Positions 14,724 to 20,491 of a stretch of DNA of 20,491 bases are shown here, piece after piece. The DNA is taken from positions 1 to 20,491 of the forward strand of contig DAOQSN010000054.1 of assembly GCA_035356615.1 (NCBI GenBank). Reading direction: 5' to 3'. The position numbers and the translations under genes are program-made. Source of the stretch: JAKQDH01 sp029558835 (lineage in GTDB: Bacteria > Planctomycetota > Phycisphaerae > UBA1845). Positions within the stretch are counted from its first letter, which is position 1; each line of letters opens with the position of its first letter. The notes below the pieces were generated by a model. It searched no databases and was not told the DNA's origin. It was given only the letters and a program-made list of their open reading frames with translations.

Positions 14724-15446
14724 TCCAAAGCACTGCGTCTGAATGAGCAAATCCGGGTGTCGCCGGTACGGGTGATCGACCAGAACCAGCAGCAGATCGG
14801 GATCATCCCGATCGGTGAGGCGCTGGCGATGGCGCGGGAGGCGGGGCTCGACCTGGTGGAGGTTTCGCCCACGGAGCGTCCGCCGGTCTGCCGGGTCATG
14901 GACTACGGCAGGCAGAAGTACCTGCAGAAGAAGAAGCTGAAAGTCAGCCAGGCCGCCCACGTGATCGCCGTCAAGGAGATTCGCCTGCGGCCCAAGACCG
15001 ACCCGCACGACCGCGGGATCAAGGTCGCACGCGCCCAGAGGTTCCTGGAGGAGGGTGACAAGGTACAGTTCACCATGCTCTTCCGGGGTCGGGAACGCGT
15101 GCATCGCGACTCCGCGGTGGCGATCCTGCAGGAGATCATCCGCGACCTGGCGGACCGGGCACGCGTGGAGCGCGAGCCCGCCATGGACGGGCGGCGGATG
15201 ACCATGCTGTTGGCGCCGGGCAAGCATCGCCCGGCCACGACGCCCACGCCGGGGGCGACGTCAACCCCGGCCGCGGCGTCCACGCCGGCCGCGACGTCAA
15301 CGCCGGGCGCCACGCCTACGCCGGCCACCGGCACCCCCGCTCCGCAGAGTACCTCTGCGGCTGCGACCAGCGGGACGCCCGCCGCCGCCCCGGCTGTGCA
15401 GCTCTCGTCGGCGACACCGCTGACTCCCGCGCCCAGTGAGCCCTGA
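14721..15446 (+). CDS. infC: Translation initiation factor IF-3 with C-terminal Thr/Pro/Ala repeat tail
   Basis: IF3 binds the 30S subunit, discriminates initiator tRNA and start codon, and prevents 50S joining. Read from ATT 14721 the product (241 residues) begins (M)SKALRLNEQIR as IF3 does. A first-GTG start at 14757 would remove 12 conserved residues. The N domain runs to about 68 (VRVIDQN, LDLVEVSPTERPPVCRVMDY), then a Lys-rich linker (QKKKLK), then the C domain (VKEIRLRPKTDPHD, RFLEEGDKV, FRGRERVH, MTMLLAPGK). The conserved fold ends near 168. Residues 170-241 are a low-complexity tail with hexapeptide-like units (TPGATS, TPAAAS, TPAATS, TPGATP) at 176-199. Most IF3 proteins are about 170-180 long. 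It is likely cotranscribed with thrS. No rpmI or rplT follows, unlike the usual order. Confidence 0.96.
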   Translation: MSKALRLNEQIRVSPVRVIDQNQQQIGIIPIGEALAMAREAGLDLVEVSPTERPPVCRVMDYGRQKYLQKKKLKVSQAAHVIAVKEIRLRPKTDPHDRGIKVARAQRFLEEGDKVQFTMLFRGRERVHRDSAVAILQEIIRDLADRARVEREPAMDGRRMTMLLAPGKHRPATTPTPGATSTPAAASTPAATSTPGATPTPATGTPAPQSTSAAATSGTPAAAPAVQLSSATPLTPAPSEP

Positions 15447-15710
15447 GCGCCGGCGCGGACCGGGTCGTCGGAGAGCAAGCGCCCACGGCGACGAGTTGCC
15501 GGGACTGCGGTCGCCTGCCCGCGAGTTACACACCAGGGAAGGTCCTTTTGCGCCTGGCGCGAGGGGGGGACGGGACGGGGCCCCACAGCCTGGGTGGGCG
15601 CGGGCCGCAGCGCGGGGGGTTGAACAACGAAGGTCTTGCCCTTACTCTCCAGGCTCACAGCGGCTTAACGCCGCGAGCCAGTTTTCGCATTGTCAATGAA
15701 AGGAACGGTC
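15447..15710. other. 264-base spacer between infC and sat
   Basis: G+C-rich spacer with no gene. A weak plus-strand promoter is possible (TTGAAC, 17 bases, TACTCT, near 15621-15649), but only 3 of 6 positions of the -10 match. There is no intrinsic terminator with a T-tract after infC. Confidence 0.3.
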
Positions 15711-16859
15711 ATGGGGCGGACGCAGCTTGTGAATCCACATGGGGGGCGGCTGGTTGATCGGACGGGCAAACCGAAGGAGGCAACGCCACCGGGTCGGGCC
15801 ATCACGCTGACGGCCTGGCAGCAGTGTGACCTGGAGATGATCGCCACCGGCGCGATGAGCCCGCTGGAGGGGTTCATGGGCGAGGCCGACTACCACAGCG
15901 TCTGCGACCACATGACGTTGCAGAACGGCACGCTCTGGCCGGCGCCGATCACCTGTGCAGTGGATGACGCGACGGCCGCCAAGATCGGCGTGGGCGACCG
16001 CGTCGCCCTTAATGACGACGCCGGCCGGCTGCTGGGCTACATGACCGTCACGGAGAAGTACAAGCAGGACAAGCGCAAGCAGGCCGTCAAGGTGTTCCTG
16101 ACCGAAGACCCCGCCCATCCCGGCGTCCAGATCGTGATGGAGTCGGGCTCCACCTGCCTGGCCGGCAAGATCGACGTGGTGACGGCGCGGCACGACCCGA
16201 TGTTCGTGGCCCACCGGCTGACGCCGGCGCAGACGCGGGCGGAGTTTCAGCGGCGGGGCTGGAAGACGATCGTGGCGTTCCAGACGCGTAACCCCATTCA
16301 CCGCGCCCACGAGTACATCACCAAGTGCGCGCAGGAGATCGTGGACGGGCTGCTCATTCATCCGTTGATGGGGGCGACGAAGGAAGGCGACATCCCGGCC
16401 GAGGTGCGGATGAAGTGCTACGAGGTGCTGATTGCCAACTACTACAACCCCAAGACGACGATGCTGTCGATCATGCCCAACGCGATGCGTTACGCCGGCC
16501 CGCGCGAGGCGGTCCTGCACGCGATCCTGCGGCAGAACTACGGTTGCAGCCACCTGATCGTCGGTCGGGACCACGCCGGCGTGGGCAACTACTACGGCAC
16601 CTATGATGCCCAGAAGATCTTCGATACGCTGCCGCCGGGCGCGTTGGAATTGCAGACCATGAACTTCGAGCACACCGCCTGGTCGAAGAAGGCGGGCGGC
16701 ATGGTCAGCCCCAAGACGTTCCCCGTGATCGAAGGCGACCAGATTTCGCTGTCGGGGACGAAGGTGCGCGAGATGCTGGCGCGCGGGGAGCGTCCGCCGG
16801 CGGAGTTCACCCGGCCGGAGATCGCCGACATCCTGATTGAGTCCATGCGCAAGCAGTAG
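15711..16859 (+). CDS. sat: Sulfate adenylyltransferase (ATP sulfurylase)
   Basis: Forms adenylyl sulfate (APS) and pyrophosphate from ATP and sulfate, the entry step of sulfate activation, in the cytosol. The 382-residue product has an N-terminal PUA-like domain starting NPHGGRLVDR (8-17) and the nucleotide-binding catalytic domain with QTRNPIHRAH (191-200), GRDHAG (285-290) and SGTKVREML (348-356). ATG 15711 is chosen because AGGA lies 6 bases upstream and the protein then begins in family style; a TTG (15690) and an ATG (15696) upstream are less likely. No aprAB, cysC or cysH lies near, so direction (assimilatory or dissimilatory) cannot be told. Oddly, the loop that carries a Cys/Cys/Cys/His zinc site in many relatives reads AWSKKAGGMVSPKTFPVI, with none of those ligands. 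Confidence 0.95.
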   Translation: MGRTQLVNPHGGRLVDRTGKPKEATPPGRAITLTAWQQCDLEMIATGAMSPLEGFMGEADYHSVCDHMTLQNGTLWPAPITCAVDDATAAKIGVGDRVALNDDAGRLLGYMTVTEKYKQDKRKQAVKVFLTEDPAHPGVQIVMESGSTCLAGKIDVVTARHDPMFVAHRLTPAQTRAEFQRRGWKTIVAFQTRNPIHRAHEYITKCAQEIVDGLLIHPLMGATKEGDIPAEVRMKCYEVLIANYYNPKTTMLSIMPNAMRYAGPREAVLHAILRQNYGCSHLIVGRDHAGVGNYYGTYDAQKIFDTLPPGALELQTMNFEHTAWSKKAGGMVSPKTFPVIEGDQISLSGTKVREMLARGERPPAEFTRPEIADILIESMRKQ

Positions 16860-16874
16860 TTCGACGCGGCGGCT

Positions 16875-16903
16875 TGGCCAACGCCCCGAGATCGAATACC
16901 CTG
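16875..16903 (+). promoter_or_regulatory. Promoter candidate for tRNA-Ala
   Basis: TTGGCC and TACCCT are 17 bases apart, and the predicted start (about 16910) is 12 bases before the tRNA. The hexamers are weak (4 and 3 of 6). Confidence 0.3.
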
Positions 16904-16921
16904 CCGCCCTCGTGGACCCGC

Positions 16922-16994
16922 GGGGCCGTAGCTCAGTTGGGAGAGCGTCTGGTTTGCAACCAGAAGGTCGAGGGTTCGAATCCCTTCGGCTCCA
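16922..16994 (+). tRNA. tRNA-Ala (anticodon TGC)
   Basis: A 73-base cloverleaf. The acceptor stem GGGGCCG pairs with CGGCTCC (one G-T), the D arm is AGCTCAGTTGGGAGAGC, and the anticodon stem TCTGG/CCAGA encloses the loop TTTGCAA with anticodon TGC at 16955-16957. The T arm carries GGTTCGAAT. A discriminator A at 16994 ends it; the genome does not encode CCA, so a CCA-adding enzyme must complete it. TGC decodes the GCN box for alanine. Confidence 0.97.
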
Positions 16995-17001
16995 ATCGCA
17001 T

Positions 17002-17027
17002 GGGAAAACGGGACAGCTTCGTTTCCC
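17002..17027 (+). terminator. Hairpin after tRNA-Ala
   Basis: GGGAAAACG and CGTTTCCC form an 8-bp stem with one bulged A and a loop of about 9 bases, starting 8 bases after the tRNA. There is no T-run, so it may be a processing or 3'-end structure. The rest of the spacer to 17285 shows no gene. Confidence 0.45.
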
Positions 17028-17285
17028 GCGCCCGTCGACGGGTGCCCTCGACTGCTGGGGGACGTAAGCGGGTGGTAAACGAACGTGTCCCGTCTTCGGC
17101 TAGGGTTCAACTCTTGACAATTGACTCCGCCGCGAAACCAAGGTCGCGCGTTGGGCCGATCGTGTTCAGGTGAGTTGGTAATGCTGTGAAGCTGAGCCGC
17201 CGCGCCCGTCTGTGACTAACGTCGGGGATGGTATCAGAGTTGACCCCGATCCCCCGATCGCAATTGCCGATCGATTCGATCCCGT

Positions 17286-18233
17286 TTATTCCTTCGTGGC
17301 AGTCTCGAGTTTCTGCTCGAGGATGCGCAGTTCGAGGTCGGCGAGTTCCACCTGGGCCCGGGCCGTGCGCAGTTGGGCCTCGACCCGGCGGAGTTCCGGG
17401 TCGGAGACCAGGGCGTTCTCCGCGAGTTGCCGGAGCCGCTGGTACTGCTCGGCGACGACCTCTGCCTGGCGGGCCGCGCTCTCCCGGGCGGCGCGGGCGG
17501 CGAAGCGCATGCTCTGCAGTTCCACCTCCGTGGCCGACAGTTCCCCGGCCAGGAAGGACGCGCGGAGGGTGAGGTGGTGCTCCAGCCCCGCCAACTCCTG
17601 CCCGGCCGCGGCCACCTGCACTTGGGCGTTCTTGATCACCTCTTCGGACACCAAGCCGTTGTCAAAAAGTTGGCCGCTGCGCTGCTCGTGGGTCATCAAG
17701 ACGGCGAGCCGCATCTGCAGCGGGTGCCGCCGCGCGGCCAGCCGCTCGCTCACGAAGTCTCGTCCGCGGACCAGTGGGGCGGCTAACGCATCGTTGGGAT
17801 TCGCGCCGGTGGTGCGCGTCTCGGTAAGCTCGAGCTCGCGAGTCTGCACGTCGGCCTGCGCCTGCACGAACATGGCTTCGACTTGCTGCACGTCCGGCTC
17901 GCCGGCCAGCCCCAGGTTAAGGAGGTCGCGAGCCCGGGTAAGTTCCTGGGCCCAGTGGTCCAGTTGGGTGCGGGCGATTTCCACGAGGGCCTCACCACGC
18001 GCGATGTACAGTGCCACCGCCTCCTCGTCCACGCGATGGGTCGCCACGTAGGTGCCGGCGCCACCCACGAACATGGCGGCGACCGCCAGCACCAGGCTGG
18101 TGCCCAGGCGGGACTTGAGCAGCCGCCCGGCGCGTGCCGTGGGGGCCACGGATTCCCGCCGGCGCCACGCCGATTCGATTTGCCATTCGAGACGGTTCAC
18201 GAACTCGGGATCGGGCGTACGGTCTGCATTCAT
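17286..18233 (-). CDS. One-pass membrane protein with three periplasmic hairpin repeats (putative sigma-factor partner)
   Basis: The 315-residue product starts with a short charged cytoplasmic segment (about 1-43, containing EFVNRLEWQIESAWRRRE), one transmembrane helix (about 44-64) and a long Ala/Glu/Gln/Arg-rich coiled coil. Three segments look alike, at about 106-130, 192-216 and 273-297: GLAGEPDVQQVEA, GLVSEEVIKNAQV and ALVSDPELRRVEAQL. They recur every 81-86 residues and resemble the alpha-hairpins of HlyD-type membrane fusion proteins and TolC. There is no lipoyl domain or other transporter part. The start ATG overlaps the sigma-factor stop by 4 bases (ATGA), so translation is coupled. 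An anti-sigma or envelope-sensing role is inferred from that coupling only; no zinc anti-sigma motif is present. Confidence 0.8.
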   Translation of the reverse strand: MNADRTPDPEFVNRLEWQIESAWRRRESVAPTARAGRLLKSRLGTSLVLAVAAMFVGGAGTYVATHRVDEEAVALYIARGEALVEIARTQLDHWAQELTRARDLLNLGLAGEPDVQQVEAMFVQAQADVQTRELELTETRTTGANPNDALAAPLVRGRDFVSERLAARRHPLQMRLAVLMTHEQRSGQLFDNGLVSEEVIKNAQVQVAAAGQELAGLEHHLTLRASFLAGELSATEVELQSMRFAARAARESAARQAEVVAEQYQRLRQLAENALVSDPELRRVEAQLRTARAQVELADLELRILEQKLETATKE

Positions 18234-18757
18234 GGTATGCCTTCCTGATCTCGCACGATCGGTGTCAAGCGGTCCTCGAGCGCCTGTCGGGCACGCCGGA
18301 GGCGCCCTTCGACCGCCCGCTCGGAGACACCGAGGTCGGTCGCGATGGCGCTCACGGACTTGCCGTCGATGTAGAACGCTTCCAGCAGTTGGCGGGGCCG
18401 CCGCCGCAGGCGGGCGAGCCCCCAGTACACCAGCGTGGCGGCGTCCGGACCGTCCACGGGCGCGGCTTCGAGGACCCCTTCACCACCGGATGCCTCCAGC
18501 GACTCGGGCCGCCGGCGGCGGTAGTGGTTGAGCAGGAGATGGCGTGCAACCGTCTGCAGCCAGGCCAACGCATTCCGCGGCCGGCGCCGGGTCCGCCACT
18601 GCGCCACGGCGCGTAGATACGTCTCCTGCGTGATATCCTCCGCCAATTGGCGGGAACGCCCGGCGCGCCGGGCCACGAACTGGTACAGCGGCTGGATCGT
18701 GTCGCGGTAGGTTGCGACGATGTCCGCCATCCTCGCATCGTGCTGCGGCTCGCCCAT
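18230..18757 (-). CDS. ECF-type RNA polymerase sigma factor
   Basis: A 175-residue sigma70-family factor. Region 2 covers about 18-83 (YRDTIQPLYQFVARRAG, DITQETYLRA, AWLQTVARHLLLNHYRRRR). A variable linker follows (about 84-105), then region 4 (about 108-163), with the helix-turn-helix SVSAIATDLGVSERAVEGRLRRA. ATG 18757 is chosen because GGAG sits 6 bases before it; the frame is open to 18832, but region 2 needs none of that extension, and the ATG at 18730 has GAGG directly abutting it. The next gene overlaps by 4 bases, so both are made together. Autoregulation is usual in this class; the only -10-like hexamer upstream (TATACA near 18806) is weak. Target genes are unknown. Confidence 0.93.
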   Translation of the reverse strand: MGEPQHDARMADIVATYRDTIQPLYQFVARRAGRSRQLAEDITQETYLRAVAQWRTRRRPRNALAWLQTVARHLLLNHYRRRRPESLEASGGEGVLEAAPVDGPDAATLVYWGLARLRRRPRQLLEAFYIDGKSVSAIATDLGVSERAVEGRLRRARQALEDRLTPIVRDQEGIP

Positions 18758-19323
18758 CCGCCGCCACTCCGGTTCGGTCAGAACGTCGCGGTCCCGGCAG
18801 CCACTGTATACTTCGACACCCCAGGCCGGCAAAACCCACGGTCAAAATGGAACGCGGCTGCTCTTGCCCACCCTCAGGCGGGGCCGCTTTGGCGTAGGCA
18901 GTTGCGAGGTGTACTGCCGGGAGAAAGGGCGGATGCGGGTGCTTCTTCGGGTGCGGTGTCGGCCCGCAGGGGTCCGGGCGGCGGACCGGCGTCAACCGCC
19001 GCCCGCCCGCCGCTCGTTCTCCCGGCGCAGCTTGGCCAGCTCGGTCGCGATGGGGGGCCTGCCCGGATCGGGGTGCGGGGTTCACGCGGCACTCCGCAGC
19101 GGTTGGTCTGTGCCGTGGCATCCGGAATCTCTCGGCGTAGTCAATCGTCAAGCCTTGACCCGGAAACCGTTGCCCCCGACACCTTCGGCAATATCTCCCG
19201 GCCCGGTCGGTGAAAATGTTGAAGAAACAGGGCGCGCTTGGGCTAACCTCTCCGCATGTCAGGCCTCTAGTTACCGGGCGGGCGAACCTTGCCGACTGCT
19301 CCCGCCCCGAGGGGAGAACGACC
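18758..19323. other. 566-base divergent spacer
   Basis: It lies between the sigma gene (minus) and the Ala/Pro-rich gene (plus). A minus-strand candidate, TTGCCG with TATACA 16 bases on (about 18801-18828), is weak. A minus-strand open stretch bounded by stops (18992-19081) ends LAKLRRENERRAGGG, which looks like a coiled-coil end and could be transposase debris. No intact gene or RNA is seen. Confidence 0.35.
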
Positions 19324-20316
19324 ATGCAACGCGCTGCGGAGTTCCTGAGCCTGATGACCGCGATGGTCTCCTCGGTGGCGGGCGGGTTCTGGCTGGCCGG
19401 CGGCGTGAAGACCGCGGGCAGCGGCGGCAACGTGAGTCTTGTGTGCTGGGCGCGCCGTCTCGGCCCGCAGGCGGAGATCGTGGACGGTGCTCAGGCCGGC
19501 ATCACCCTGTCGTTAAATGCCAGCCGCGCGCCCGGGGCGGCGCCGGTCAACACGGAGTCTGCGGTGGCCGCAACACGGGCTGAGCTGGCTCGCACTGACG
19601 GAGCCCCCGAGGCGCCGGTCCCCGCGCCGCAGTCGGCCCCGCAGGCATTCCCGCCCGCCCCAGCCGCGGACCACGCGACAGAGGCAGGCGACACATCATC
19701 GCCGACAGGCAGTGAAGGCCCCGTGCCCGCGGCCTCACCTTCGCTCCCATCCAGCCGAACGCAGGCGGCCTGCGGCAGTCAGAAGCAGAGCGGAGGCACG
19801 TCTTGCCGTGCCCGGCCTGCGTGGCAGGCAGGGTCGGCGCGGAGCGCGCCTGCACGTCCAGCCCGCGCCGACGCGGATCGCCCGTTGTACGCCGGGGTGG
19901 CACTGGCCGACGTCGCCGCTCCCCGGCCGTCCGGCACCCTCAGCATGCCCACGGGAGGAGCCGCACCGCGGCAGACGCGGGGTGCCGCGGGTTGCGCGCC
20001 GGCGACGGCGGTTCGGGCGGCGGCGAACCGTACCGCCGGATCGCGGGAGCCCGGCGGCCGCGCCGGCTCGTGCGCGGCGTCGCTGGGCCCTGCGGCCCGT
20101 TACACGATCGCCCCGGTCCGCGAGGTCACGTCGTCCAGCCCCCGGCTGGTGAGTCTCCCGACGTACAGCACACGCGTCCGCCCGGCCCACGTTTCCTGGC
20201 CGGCCGAGACCTTCCTTACGGAAGCGTTCGACGCTTTCGGCTCCGGCGAGGGCGAGTCCGTCATTGTCAGTGAGCGCACCTTCGTCCGCGTGCAGACGGA
20301 AATGCTCGTCGAGTAG
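19324..20316 (+). CDS. Ala/Pro-rich, probably membrane-anchored protein, unknown
   Basis: The 330-residue product starts at ATG 19324 with GGGGAG 7 bases upstream. One hydrophobic segment (about 6-27) has the shape of a signal or anchor. The middle (about 75-265) is low-complexity Ala, Pro, Ser, Thr, Gly and Arg with scattered Cys, so it is probably unstructured. The last 60 or so residues look folded and contain TYSTRVRPAHVSWPAE and SVIVSERTFVRVQTEM. The frame is also open upstream to 19210, but without a ribosome-binding site. I know no family. It sits divergently from the sigma-factor pair with a 566-base spacer, so regulation by that sigma factor is possible but unproven. Confidence 0.65.
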   Translation: MQRAAEFLSLMTAMVSSVAGGFWLAGGVKTAGSGGNVSLVCWARRLGPQAEIVDGAQAGITLSLNASRAPGAAPVNTESAVAATRAELARTDGAPEAPVPAPQSAPQAFPPAPAADHATEAGDTSSPTGSEGPVPAASPSLPSSRTQAACGSQKQSGGTSCRARPAWQAGSARSAPARPARADADRPLYAGVALADVAAPRPSGTLSMPTGGAAPRQTRGAAGCAPATAVRAAANRTAGSREPGGRAGSCAASLGPAARYTIAPVREVTSSSPRLVSLPTYSTRVRPAHVSWPAETFLTEAFDAFGSGEGESVIVSERTFVRVQTEMLVE

Positions 20317-20491
20317 ACGGCCCCACACCGCGGGCAAACCATCGGTTGGAACGGGACGGCGGGCCCGAGCCGCGCCGCCATGCTCCTCCGCGTGAAGCGC
20401 GTGCGCGGCAACGGGTGAGCACGATGGCGGAGCGTCCTACCCCAAGTTAGACAGCAGTGGGGATTTTTCGGTTTTTTTGTGGGGCCGAGGG
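20317..20491. other. Window end, no gene seen
   Basis: Mostly GC-rich, ending in a T-rich stretch (GATTTTTCGGTTTTTTTG, 20463-20480). A similar TTTTTCGGATTTTTCG occurs near 5209-5224. I cannot tell whether it is a T-tract or an upstream element of the next gene. Confidence 0.3.

Noticed and set aside
16601..17110. Minus-strand open frame covering the tRNA, with EGIRTLDLLVANQTLS
   Set aside because: This is the antisense of tRNA-Ala and the sat 3' end, a frequent false protein.
17114..17119. Perfect TTGACA hexamer after the tRNA
   Set aside because: No -10 hexamer lies 16-18 bases downstream, and no plus-strand gene follows.
18992..19081. Minus-strand stretch ending IATELAKLRRENERRAGGG
   Set aside because: It resembles the end of a coiled-coil or IS3-type OrfA, but stops bound it at both sides and no start exists. 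At most it is debris.

Overview
The window is GC-rich, bacterial and gene-dense. I place it in the Planctomycetota, possibly Phycisphaerae or a relative. The grounds are gene style: secreted proteins of unknown family, an ECF sigma factor paired with a large coiled-coil membrane protein instead of a classic anti-sigma, and enlarged translation proteins. No rRNA or species marker is present, so this is inference. It looks like ordinary chromosome with dispersed palindromic repeats. I see no prophage, CRISPR array, complete insertion sequence or defence island.

Layout. Positions 1-10394 are almost all minus strand. From right to left they hold a two-gene secreted-protein unit (9903-10394, then 8359-9858), a 98-residue membrane or secreted protein (7353-7649), a tryptophanase-type lyase (5913-7274) with a close VOC-fold gene (5507-5896), coaE (4229-4906), rho (2686-4149), a LOG/TIGR00730-type Rossmann protein (1977-2537) and a pepD-type dipeptidase (148-1647). 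One 39-codon plus-strand gene for a hydrophobic microprotein (7987-8106) sits in this block with its own promoter-like and ribosome-binding sequences. Positions 10983-16994 are plus strand: a PHP-domain phosphoesterase, thrS with a promoter and a leader of about 270 nt, infC with an ATT start codon and a Thr/Pro/Ala repeat tail, sat (ATP sulfurylase) and tRNA-Ala(TGC). Positions 17286-18757 (minus) encode an ECF sigma factor overlapping by 4 nt a one-pass membrane protein with three hairpin-like repeats. Positions 19324-20316 (plus) encode an Ala/Pro-rich, probably membrane-anchored protein of unknown function.

How the genes fit. Most are housekeeping: translation (thrS, infC, tRNA-Ala), transcription termination (rho), CoA synthesis (coaE), sulfate activation (sat) and peptide or amino-acid breakdown (pepD, tryptophanase). 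The less ordinary parts are the sigma/hairpin-protein couple, the Cys-rich plus signal-peptide gene pair, the microprotein, the decorated ThrRS and IF3, an ATP sulfurylase whose zinc-binding Cys/His set appears lost, and a family of palindromic repeats around pepD and near position 8250. I do not see a clearly new multi-gene system. The sigma-factor pair is the closest candidate.
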